A program made the position numbers and the translations under genes. Of a DNA stretch of 47,263 nucleotides, positions 40,342 through 47,263 are shown piece after piece; the first letter of the stretch is position 1; each line of letters begins with the position of its first letter. A model generated the notes under the pieces. That model was given only the letters and a program-made list of their open reading frames with translations, had not been told where the DNA came from and did no database searches. The DNA lies in the NCBI GenBank assembly GCA_025362325.1, contig JANYGO010000286.1:1-47263 (forward strand). The letters run 5' to 3'. This DNA comes from Cyanobacteriota bacterium. Its GTDB lineage: Bacteria > Cyanobacteriota > Cyanobacteriia > Cyanobacteriales > Microcoleaceae.

Positions 40342-43300
40342 ATGGAAAATTTTCAAATGGGCGCGATGGCGGGAGCAAAACAAAAAGTGCTGCGCTCGCT
40401 CAACCTGCGATCGGAAGAAGTAGAGCGAACCGTACTGATGTTCCTCGTCTACAATCTAACCTCGATCGGGCTGATCTGGCTGGAACTCAGCACAGTAGGT
40501 CTGTTCCTAGACGAATTCGGTGCCGATAAAATGCCCTGGATTTACATAGCCAGCGCCTTTATCGGTTCGAGTCTGGGCTTTGTCTACTCGTGGCTACAAA
40601 AAATCTTGCCGCTGAGGCGCACCGTCGTAGTTGTTCTGGCAATGATGTCAGTACCACTATTTTTGTTTAGATTCGGCATCGGCTACGAAAATACTAAGAT
40701 AGCTGGCATCAGCATCGCTTTTATTACTATTTTTTTGATGTGGCTGTGGGTGGAAGCTTGCTATGTCCTCAACGACCTCAATACTTCTATCACTTCCAAT
40801 CAACTTTTTAACATTCGAGAAATCAAGCGCACCTATCCGTTAGTCAGCAGTGGCTATCTAGTAGCTGGAGTAGTCAGCGGGTTTTCCCTGCCGGTGTTGC
40901 TGTACGTAGTCGGACTCAAAAACGTTACTTTGGTATCGGGGTTAATGGTGGCGACAGGCTCGGTGTTGCTGTACTACCTCACAGAAAAATACCGCCAAGC
41001 ATTCCCGGAAACGGCTCACTGGACAGATGACGACGACGAAGACGACCAACAAGAATTTACCGCCCGCAAAGTTACTGGGCCGCTGCAAAAATATGCCGTA
41101 CCTCTAGTCAGTTTCTTCGTCCTCGCAGAAGTCCTCTACGTCCTGGTAGATTTTCAATTCTACAGCCAGCTAGAATACCAAAATCCTTCGGACGGTGCTA
41201 GCGGAGCTAGCTGGATTGCTAGCTTTTTGGGGATTTACGAAGGCATACAAGGCTTGTTTCAAGTGGCGACTCAGTGGTTCGCTTCCAGTCGCTTGGTGGA
41301 AAGAATCGGTGTGTTTGTGACGGCGATGATTTTGCCTGCGGGTATCGCCATCCTCGGCGTGCTGACCATAGGAGCATCTCTGGGACAGCTAGTATCTGTG
41401 TTCATCGGACTGATATTGCTGAGATTTCTGGACGAACTGCTGCACTACACGCTTTTGGAAACTGTGAGCCCGGTTTTATTCCAACCAATTCCTGACAATA
41501 TTCGATCGGGCATTCAAACTCTGGTCAACGGTGTGGGCGAACCTTTGTCGTGCGGAGTTACAGGAGTTGGCATCCTAATTATGCTGTGGGTGACAGACAA
41601 GATACTTCCCCACCAAGACGAAAAGGACAAGCTATTTCACGACCAGCAAAGCTTGATATTTATTGGCGTAATCGTTCTGTTGGCGCTGGTTTGGCTGTTT
41701 GTGGTGTGGCTGATCCGCTCTCAATACGTGGGTCTGTTGGTCAAAAGTGCGGAACGAGGGCGCTTGGGCGTCACCGACGTTGACCTGAAAGCTCTCAAAC
41801 GCGCAGTGGTGGAAACTCTGGAAAAGCCGGGGGGCGAAGATGAAAAGCGCTCCTGCATAGAACTCCTGACGCAAATTGACCCGAAAAATGTCGGAGAAGT
41901 TTTGGCACCCATCCTGGAAGTGTTACCTTCGGCTTTGCAGCGCCAGAGCTTGGAAACTATGCTGCAACACCCGAACCCGGCATATTTAGAAGCTGTCCGG
42001 GCACTCTCGGAGCAATCCTTGCCGCCGGAGGTGCTGGCCTTGGCTTTGCGCTACATCTGGCTGACGGAAGCTGAACCGAATATCGACAGCTTGCGGCCTT
42101 ACTTGCAGCCGAACGTCGATCCGGTGGTGCGGGGTACGGCTGCTGCTTTAATTATGAGAAGGGGCGATCGCCAGCAAAAGGCAGAGGCTACTAACACGCT
42201 GCGCCAAATGCTGACGCACAAACAAGAGCGGGAACGGGTGATGGGGACGCGGGCTCTGGGAGAGGCAGATTATTTGCAAGGACTGCGACTGTACATCCCG
42301 AATCTGTTGCAAGATGAATCTCTGCGGGTGCGCTGCGCTCTGTTAGATGTGATTTCTTCGACTCATTCGGAAGAATATTATCCTTCGCTGCTGCGCGGAC
42401 TTGGTTACAAATCGACTCGGGAAGCGGCTTTGCAGGCTATAGTCAAACTTCACAACGATGCCATTCCTTTGCTGGTGTATTTGGCTGAGGACATCCACAA
42501 GTCGGATTTGGTCAGGTTGCAAGCTTGGACGGCTCTGGGTCAAATTGGGACTGTGGAGGCGATCGACATTTTGGTCAGCAATTTGATGTCGGCTTGGGGA
42601 ACTACCAGGCGCAACATCCTCCGCATCCTGTTGAAAATGCCTTCGGAAGCGGGGATAGAAGGGGTTCTAGACCGCATAGGCCGCAGCGGCTTGGAAACTC
42701 TCATCGAACAGGAGTTGATGTTTATCGGGCAAATTTACGCAGGTCTGGTAGATTTGTCTGCGGTAACAACCTACGGCAATTTTGCCGATCGAGATGCCAA
42801 CAGCGCCGGGACACCAGGGAACGATACGGGTCAATTGTTGCAAAGGGCGCTGATGGGGTTGGAAGCTGATGCTACGGATCGGTGTTTTTTGCTGATGAAG
42901 TTTCTTTATCCGCTGGACACTGTACAAGCCGCTGCTTTTAACATCGCTTCGGGTCAACCTTCTTTGGTGGCTAGGGGATTGGAAATTCTCGACAATACTG
43001 TGGATATAGCTAAGAAGCGATCGCTGATCAATTTGTTCGATCAGCACTCGGAAAGAGAAAAATTGAGCAACCTCTCCGAATTGATGGTTTACAAACCTCT
43101 AACCCCTAGCGATCGTTTGCGCCGCTTGCTAGAATTGCGCCACTTCCTTTCGGATTGGGCCTTGGCCTGCTGCTTTCACTTGGCGAGGGAAGCGCGCTGG
43201 AGTCTTACCGCTCAACAAACTCTCGTCTGTTTGCAACACCCGACGGGTTTTGTCCGCGAAGCAGTGTTAGCCTATTTGAAAATAGCCTCGCCCCGGGCTT

Positions 43301-43401
43301 TGCTCGAATTGTTGCCGAGGCTGCAAGATGACCCCGATAATTTGGTATCAGCTCAAGTTGAAGAAATGATGGCAGAGTTGGGTGCTGGGGGAAAAAGGTA
43401 A
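40342..43401 (+). CDS. MFS-like membrane protein with C-terminal HEAT repeats
   Basis: A 1019-residue protein. Residues ~30-465 hold about 12 hydrophobic segments in an MFS or ADP/ATP-translocase-like arrangement (ERTVLMFLVYNLTSIGLIWL, WIYIASAFIGSSLGFVYSWL, VSSGYLVAGVVSGFSLPVLL, LIFIGVIVLLALVWLFVVWL). An acidic linker (TDDDDEDDQQE) breaks the membrane part at ~230. From ~500 to the end the sequence is soluble and helical, with HEAT-like units such as VMGTRALGEADYLQGLRLYI, VRCALLDVISS and LQAWTALGQIGTVEAIDIL. It is not a known transporter to me. The cyclic-nucleotide-binding gene follows 178 bases downstream, suggesting a signal-coupled membrane module. Confidence 0.75.
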   Translation: MENFQMGAMAGAKQKVLRSLNLRSEEVERTVLMFLVYNLTSIGLIWLELSTVGLFLDEFGADKMPWIYIASAFIGSSLGFVYSWLQKILPLRRTVVVVLAMMSVPLFLFRFGIGYENTKIAGISIAFITIFLMWLWVEACYVLNDLNTSITSNQLFNIREIKRTYPLVSSGYLVAGVVSGFSLPVLLYVVGLKNVTLVSGLMVATGSVLLYYLTEKYRQAFPETAHWTDDDDEDDQQEFTARKVTGPLQKYAVPLVSFFVLAEVLYVLVDFQFYSQLEYQNPSDGASGASWIASFLGIYEGIQGLFQVATQWFASSRLVERIGVFVTAMILPAGIAILGVLTIGASLGQLVSVFIGLILLRFLDELLHYTLLETVSPVLFQPIPDNIRSGIQTLVNGVGEPLSCGVTGVGILIMLWVTDKILPHQDEKDKLFHDQQSLIFIGVIVLLALVWLFVVWLIRSQYVGLLVKSAERGRLGVTDVDLKALKRAVVETLEKPGGEDEKRSCIELLTQIDPKNVGEVLAPILEVLPSALQRQSLETMLQHPNPAYLEAVRALSEQSLPPEVLALALRYIWLTEAEPNIDSLRPYLQPNVDPVVRGTAAALIMRRGDRQQKAEATNTLRQMLTHKQERERVMGTRALGEADYLQGLRLYIPNLLQDESLRVRCALLDVISSTHSEEYYPSLLRGLGYKSTREAALQAIVKLHNDAIPLLVYLAEDIHKSDLVRLQAWTALGQIGTVEAIDILVSNLMSAWGTTRRNILRILLKMPSEAGIEGVLDRIGRSGLETLIEQELMFIGQIYAGLVDLSAVTTYGNFADRDANSAGTPGNDTGQLLQRALMGLEADATDRCFLLMKFLYPLDTVQAAAFNIASGQPSLVARGLEILDNTVDIAKKRSLINLFDQHSEREKLSNLSELMVYKPLTPSDRLRRLLELRHFLSDWALACCFHLAREARWSLTAQQTLVCLQHPTGFVREAVLAYLKIASPRALLELLPRLQDDPDNLVSAQVEEMMAELGAGGKR

Positions 43402-43408
43402 CATTAGT

Positions 43409-43532
43409 CAGTTGACAGTTGACAGTTGACAGTTGACAGTTGGCAGTTGTTAGGAAAGCATTAGTCATTAGGAAGAATTACCAATGCCCAATGCCCAATG
43501 CCCAATGCCCAATGCCCAATGCCCAATGCCCA
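43409..43532. repeat. Heptamer arrays between the MFS-HEAT and cNMP genes
   Basis: CAGTTGA units at 43409-43446 (five) and CCCAATG units at 43483-43532 (about seven) fill most of the 177-base spacer. Confidence 0.88.
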
Positions 43533-43578
43533 ATTCCTCTTCATTTGTATAAGTTTAAATTAATCACTGCATCGCATT

Positions 43579-44055
43579 ATGTTAACTAGCGTCGAACGCC
43601 TATTGTTTGTCAGGGAAGTTCCGATTTTTAAGGAACTGCGGGATGATTTTCTCGTGCGTCTAGCATCGGTAATGGATGAACTTTCGTTTCCTTCTAAGCA
43701 TAGGATTTTTACGGAAGGACAAGAAGGTCGATCGCTCTATATTTTGGTGTCGGGAACGGTGCGCGTTCATATAGGCGATCGGGATTTGGCACAGTTGAAA
43801 GCGGGGGCTTGTTTCGGCGAAATGTCGCTGTTTGATGCGGAACCTCGATCGGCTTCTATTTCTACTCTAGAACAATCTGAGTGTTTGATGTTGACTCAAA
43901 TGCAGCTATACGATGCTATTGATGAAACGCCGGGAATTGCTGTGAATATTATTCGCTTGCTGTCGCGCCGGATTCGCGAGTTGAATCAAAAGTTGAATGC
44001 TAAAGAAGCGGTTATGCCGCCTACAGAGACTGCGAGAGTTGCTGAAATGCGATGA
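43579..44055 (+). CDS. Cyclic-nucleotide-binding domain protein
   Basis: A 158-residue single cNMP domain without HTH or kinase. FTEGQEGRSLYILVSGTVRV opens the beta roll; the phosphate-binding cassette FGEMSLFDAEPRSASIS retains the Glu and Arg that contact the cyclic phosphate. A helical tail (IIRLLSRRIRELNQKLNAKE) ends the protein. Start ATG 43579. It directly follows the MFS-HEAT gene on the same strand, so it may be its regulatory subunit; this is inference. Heptamer arrays lie on both sides. Confidence 0.88.
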   Translation: MLTSVERLLFVREVPIFKELRDDFLVRLASVMDELSFPSKHRIFTEGQEGRSLYILVSGTVRVHIGDRDLAQLKAGACFGEMSLFDAEPRSASISTLEQSECLMLTQMQLYDAIDETPGIAVNIIRLLSRRIRELNQKLNAKEAVMPPTETARVAEMR

Positions 44056-44056
44056 A

Positions 44057-44099
44057 AGTTGGGAATTGGGGATTGGGAATTGGGAATTGGGCATTGGGA
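44057..44099. repeat. GGGAATT/GGGCATT heptamer array
   Basis: About six seven-base units (TTGGGAA variants), beginning two bases after the cNMP gene stop. Confidence 0.8.
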
Positions 44100-44102
44100 C
44101 TT

Positions 44103-44224
44103 ATATCATGTCAGGTCAATTACCCGCTATCAAGGTTTGTAGTGAGGACTTTAGTCCTTATATTTTTGAAGGACTAAAGTCCTCACTACAAACCTATTTT
44201 ATTGGCATCGATAGGACATGATAT
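44103..44224. repeat. Palindromic MITE-like element, copy 7 (best-preserved ends)
   Basis: The terminal inverted pair ATATCATGTC (44103-44112) and GACATGATAT (44215-44224) encloses the core 44133-44195, a near-perfect palindrome with GGTTTGTAGTGAGGACTTTA. At about 122 bases it is the full-length form of the family. Confidence 0.82.
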
Positions 44225-44364
44225 TACGCACAACTTTTAAATGCAGGGTGCTTAGGTTGCACCTTACAACTACTGGTTTAGTGAGTTATGAAATAATTAA
44301 TAAAAAACCAGGTTTATTGAAAAAACCTGGTAGTTGAAATCGATGCTGAAGCGCGATTTGGTGT

Positions 44365-44709
44365 CTAAACTATTCGGAAAATAAAAGGGTAGCGATAAGG
44401 TTGGTTGGGATCTTGCAAAACGTGGAGGATAGCCATAATTGTCAGTCCCCAGTGCAGCAGATAACCTAGGGGCACGAGGATAAAGCCTGCAAGCCCAAAA
44501 GTGACGACAGTTAACACCACAATCACGGTGCTGTACAGCCATACATTAAGGTGAAAATTGATGGCTTCTTTGGCGTTATCTTTGACAACTGGGTCATCTG
44601 AAACTAATAACACTGCGATCGGCGCTCCGATCGAGAATACTAAGGTACTGAAAAAAATTGCCCCGTGGCACACCAGTGATAGCAGCTTCCGCTTGTCGGA
44701 GTCGTACAT
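44365..44709 (-). CDS. DUF4870 family small membrane protein
   Basis: A 114-residue protein starting at ATG 44709 (MYDSDKRKLLS); an earlier in-frame start would add 19 unlikely residues. Three hydrophobic segments (LVCHGAIFFSTLVFSIGAPIAVLL, VWLYSTVIVVLTVVTFGLAG, ILVPLGYLLHWGLTIMAI) with DNAKEAINFHLN between the first two, the DUF4870 signature related to Tic20. Function unknown. It is divergent from prfC, with about 100 bases of AT-rich spacer. Confidence 0.85.
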   Translation of the reverse strand: MYDSDKRKLLSLVCHGAIFFSTLVFSIGAPIAVLLVSDDPVVKDNAKEAINFHLNVWLYSTVIVVLTVVTFGLAGFILVPLGYLLHWGLTIMAILHVLQDPNQPYRYPFIFRIV

Positions 44710-44811
44710 ATGACTTTTATTCCTTGACTTTATTGATAATTTTACCTTTAATAGCAACTGTAGCACAGGCTATAATGGCGATCGGGTGATGATTCCCCTA
44801 CCTAATTTGTG

Positions 44812-46440
44812 ATGACAACAGAACTCGAAACTGAACTGCTGACTGCTGTTGAGCGCCGGCGCAACTTTGCGATTATCTCGCACCCTGACGCGGGTAAAAC
44901 TACTTTGACAGAAAAGCTGCTGCTTTACGGAGGTGCAATTCACGAAGCAGGTTCTGTGAAAGCGCGGCGGGCTCAGCGACACGCTACCTCTGACTGGATG
45001 GCGATGGAACAGCAGCGGGGAATTTCGATTACTTCTACTGTTTTGCAGTTTGAGTATCAAAATTATCACATTAATCTGCTCGATACTCCGGGACACCAAG
45101 ATTTTAGTGAAGATACTTATCGGACTCTGGCGGCTGCTGACAATGCGGTGATGCTTGAGGATGCTGCTAAGGGTTTGGAACCGCAAACTCGGAAGTTATT
45201 TGAAGTTTGTAAGCTGCGACGTTTGCCTATTTTTACTTTCTTTAATAAGCTCGATCGCCCTAGCAGAGATCCTTTGGATTTATTGGACGAAATTGAGAAA
45301 GAATTGGGGTTGCAGACTTATGCGGTAAATTGGCCGATCGGTACGGGCGATCGCTTTAAAGGTGTTTTCGATCGCAGAGGGCGCAAGATTCACTTGTTCG
45401 AGCGGACTAAGCACGGTTCTCGCGCGGCGGTTGATACTGTAATTGAATTGGGCGATCCGCGGATTGAGGATTTGTTGGAACAAGACCTTTACTATCAGCT
45501 CAAAGAAGAGTTGGAACTGTTGGATGAGTTAGGAACTGAACTCGATTTAGACTTGGTTCGCGCTGGGAAAATGACTCCGGTTTTCTTTGGTAGCGCGATG
45601 AGCAATTTTGGGGTTGAACTGTTTTTAGATGCGTTTTTAGATTACGCGATGAAGCCGATCGCCCGCAAGAGCAGCGCCGGAGATTTGCCACCAACTTATG
45701 AAGATTTTACCGGGTTTGTGTTTAAATTGCAAGCGAATATGGACCCGAGACACCGCGATCGGGTGGCGTTTATTCGGGTTTGTACGGGCAAGTTTGAAAA
45801 GGACATGAACGTGACTCACGCTCGGACTGGTAAAACGGTGCGTTTGTCAAGGCCTCAAAAGTTATTTGCTCAGGATCGGGAGTCGATCGAGGTTGCGTAT
45901 CCGGGCGATGTGATTGGTTTGAACAATCCGGGGGTTTTTGCGATCGGCGATACTATTTACACCGGGCAAAAACTGGAATATGAAGGGATTCCCTGTTTTT
46001 CTCCCGAACTTTTTGCTTTTTTGAGAAATCCCAATCCTTCTAAGTTTAAGCAGTTCCGCAAAGGCGTTTCGGAGTTGCAGGAAGAAGGCGCAGTGCAAAT
46101 TATGTACTCGGTTGATGAGTCGAAACGCGAGCCAATTTTGGCGGCTGTGGGACAGTTGCAATTTGAGGTGGTGCAGTTCCGAATGCAGTCGGAATATAAT
46201 GTGGAAACGACGATCGATATGTTGCCTTACAGTGTAGCTCGTTGGGTTGACGGCGGTTGGGATGCGCTGGCAAAAGTTGGGCGGCTGTTTAATACGGTGA
46301 CGGTGAAAGATAGTTGGGGAAGGCCGGTTTTGCTGTTTAGAAATGAGTGGAATTGCCGTCAGGTGGAAGGGGAGCATCCTGTGTTGAAGTTAAATGCGAT
46401 CACGCCTGTGGTTTCAGGTTTGGCTGTTAGCGCGGAGTGA
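44812..46440 (+). CDS. prfC: Peptide chain release factor 3
   Basis: A 542-residue GTPase that recycles RF1/RF2 from the ribosome. G1 [16 protein letters not shown]2/switch region [15 protein letters not shown]3 [14 protein letters not shown] and G4 [18 protein letters not shown] are intact; [19 protein letters not shown] marks domain II and [20 protein letters not shown] the C-terminal domain. Start ATG 44812; an adjacent in-frame GTG at 44809 is equally possible. A strong terminator follows. Divergent from the DUF4870 gene. Confidence 0.96.
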   Translation: MTTELETELLTAVERRRNFAIISHPDAGKTTLTEKLLLYGGAIHEAGSVKARRAQRHATSDWMAMEQQRGISITSTVLQFEYQNYHINLLDTPGHQDFSEDTYRTLAAADNAVMLEDAAKGLEPQTRKLFEVCKLRRLPIFTFFNKLDRPSRDPLDLLDEIEKELGLQTYAVNWPIGTGDRFKGVFDRRGRKIHLFERTKHGSRAAVDTVIELGDPRIEDLLEQDLYYQLKEELELLDELGTELDLDLVRAGKMTPVFFGSAMSNFGVELFLDAFLDYAMKPIARKSSAGDLPPTYEDFTGFVFKLQANMDPRHRDRVAFIRVCTGKFEKDMNVTHARTGKTVRLSRPQKLFAQDRESIEVAYPGDVIGLNNPGVFAIGDTIYTGQKLEYEGIPCFSPELFAFLRNPNPSKFKQFRKGVSELQEEGAVQIMYSVDESKREPILAAVGQLQFEVVQFRMQSEYNVETTIDMLPYSVARWVDGGWDALAKVGRLFNTVTVKDSWGRPVLLFRNEWNCRQVEGEHPVLKLNAITPVVSGLAVSAE

Positions 46441-46442
46441 GA

Positions 46443-46607
46443 TTACCGCAGGCTAAGGACACAACGCCGTGTTGTGTCCTTTTTTAGTTTATCAATGCGA
46501 TCGCGCAATTTTTCCTGTTCTCGTCGATCTTTGACTGCCGCCAACATTTCCAGTGCCAGTGGCGTAAGCTGGATCTCATATTCGATCGCATTTTATTCGT
46601 GATTCAT
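46443..46607 (-). pseudogene. RelE/ParE-type toxin remnant
   Basis: The ATG at 46605-46607 overlaps the antitoxin TGA as ATGA, the classic toxin-antitoxin operon junction. The frame stops at codon 5 (MNHE, TAA), then continues as EYEIQLTPLALEMLAAVKD and RREQEKLRDRIDKLKKD, which resembles the N-terminal half of RelE-like toxins. After KKD it runs into the prfC terminator and ends at 46443, so the catalytic C-terminal half is absent. The antitoxin is thus an orphan. Confidence 0.7.
46455..46485 (+). terminator. Rho-independent terminator of prfC
   Basis: AAGGACACAAC and GTTGTGTCCTT form a perfect 11-bp stem with a five-base loop followed by TTTTTT, 14 bases after the prfC stop. The same bases are read as the end of the broken RelE frame on the other strand. 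Confidence 0.92.
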
Positions 46608-46867
46608 AGTCCCAATTTTGCTTTGGCATTTTCCCAGGAAATAGTTTCGCCTTGGCGTGCTTGGGTGATGCTTTGGCCCAATTTGGCAACGAATTCTGTA
46701 TCGGTGAGAATATCTAAGGTTTCTAACAGTTCAGTCAAATGCGTGTAGCTCATTGCAGCCATAACGGGAACGCCATCTTGAGTGATGATGATAGGCTCAT
46801 TGATGAGTTCTTTGGGTAGGTTGGGAAGCTGCTGCTGTGCTTGGGCAATGGTGAGTCGTTTGGACAT
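46604..46867 (-). CDS. Phd/YefM family antitoxin
   Basis: An 87-residue protein. LTIAQAQQQLPNLPKELI and PIIITQDGVPVMAAMSYTHLTELLETLDIL are the Phd/YefM DNA-binding N-terminal fold; the C-terminal tail (ARQGETISWENAKAKLGL) would wrap the toxin. Phd/YefM antitoxins autorepress their operon and neutralise RelE-type toxins. Its partner downstream is broken. Start ATG 46867. A PIN gene lies upstream but is more likely paired with something outside the window. Confidence 0.88.
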   Translation of the reverse strand: MSKRLTIAQAQQQLPNLPKELINEPIIITQDGVPVMAAMSYTHLTELLETLDILTDTEFVAKLGQSITQARQGETISWENAKAKLGL

Positions 46868-47016
46868 GGTTGTACTAAAGCAACATTACTTTTAATTTAG
46901 CATTTCGGCCCACTAAACGGCCCAGAAACCGGGTTTTCACGAGAATAGTTGGTTGTGACCCACACGTTCGGTAAAAAACCCGGTTTCTTTGTCGGAGCGC
47001 ATAAATCCTGCTAATC
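46868..47016. repeat. Inverted AAACCGGGTTTT repeat between PIN and antitoxin genes
   Basis: AGAAACCGGGTTTT (about 46924) and AAAACCCGGTTTCT (about 46975) form an inverted pair across ~37 bases. The same motif occurs within the hairpin at 21018-21044 and at 32550. Confidence 0.65.
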
Positions 47017-47263
47017 TTATCTCAAACGTTTTAATAACTCTTTAGGTGAGAGAATTGGTAAAGTCGAACCGACGAAATCTCCGGCATCGCGAGTTACAAT
47101 CGCCTCCAAGTTATCTGACAGCGCACAAGCTAACTGCACGGCATCTTCAAAATCGGTTAAATTAGATGCAAATGCTATTTCCAAAACGTGGCGATCGACG
47201 GCAGATACTTTCATTAATGCTAGTGTTTCAGCAATAGCTTGCCTAGCGCGATCGAGGCTGCGA
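47017..47263 (-). CDS. PIN-domain (VapC-like) toxin, C-terminal part (5' beyond window)
   Basis: The frame is open to the window edge (RSLDRARQAIAETLAL precedes the ATG at 47214), so the real start lies outside. TDFEDAVQLACALSDNLEAI and VTRDAGDF carry the acidic residues of the PIN active site C-terminal half. These are sequence-specific RNases of type II toxin-antitoxin pairs. Its antitoxin would be expected upstream, outside the window. Confidence 0.8.
   Translation of the reverse strand, partial: RSLDRARQAIAETLALMKVSAVDRHVLEIAFASNLTDFEDAVQLACALSDNLEAIVTRDAGDFVGSTLPILSPKELLKRLR

Noticed and set aside
47017..47263. PIN toxin as partner of the Phd antitoxin at 46604-46867
   Set aside because: A broken RelE-type toxin overlaps the antitoxin stop by ATGA, which is the better partner; toxin-before-antitoxin order for PIN would be atypical.

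Overview
The window looks like chromosomal DNA of a filamentous, Microcoleus/Oscillatoria-type cyanobacterium. Evidence: many GCGATCGC (HIP1) octamers, heptanucleotide short tandem repeats between genes, cyanobacterial-type NdhD, MinC/MinD/MinE, a PilT ATPase, DUF4079 and DUF1361 membrane proteins, a vMAP-type HTH/NB-ARC protein and a giant Ser/Thr plus histidine kinase. The genus is inference from general character only.

Layout. 1-9.7 kb: tail of a DUF1361 protein, an SbmA/BacA-like ABC exporter, an HTH/NB-ARC ATPase, ndhD, a DUF4079 membrane protein, a decayed Rieske/metallophosphoesterase locus and an ADP-ribosylglycohydrolase. 10-13 kb: minC-minD-minE, separated by heptamer-repeat spacers. 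13-19 kb: ClC-CBS-UspA fusion, small membrane protein, DUF58 protein, pilT. 19-22.6 kb: NAD-dependent sugar epimerase/dehydratase-like protein and a processive family 2 glycosyltransferase, probably for exopolysaccharide. 22.8-28.8 kb: a 1992-residue signalling kinase on the minus strand.

29.2-32.3 kb holds the most exciting locus. A heme-oxygenase-like (HDO/TenA-fold) putative diiron enzyme is followed by a 62-residue peptide built of 10-residue repeats (NLDI[A/S]HTWTE), then an intergenic hairpin and a flavin-dependent halogenase-like protein. I read it as a candidate multi-core RiPP (ribosomally made, modified peptide) pathway with Trp as a plausible halogenation site. A CRP-like palindrome and a TATAAT box lie upstream.

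32.6-39.2 kb (minus strand): tRNA-Asn(GUU) split by a 302-nt group I intron inside the anticodon, a NYN/YacP nuclease, murI, an AMIN/amidase_3 cell-wall amidase, a gene-poor stretch with a TnpB remnant, and an alpha/beta hydrolase. 39.6-47.3 kb: infC, an MFS-like/HEAT-repeat protein followed by a cyclic-nucleotide-binding protein, a DUF4870 protein, prfC, then a toxin-antitoxin debris zone (broken RelE, Phd/YefM antitoxin, partial PIN toxin).

Dispersed repeats are unusually active here. There are seven copies of a palindromic MITE-like element. A second family supplies the stop codon and C-terminal tail of two unrelated genes and abuts the ndhD stop. Other repeats are inserted in frame in the NB-ARC and kinase genes or form the end of the ADP-ribosylglycohydrolase gene. 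All functional calls come from reading motifs by eye; no database search was run.
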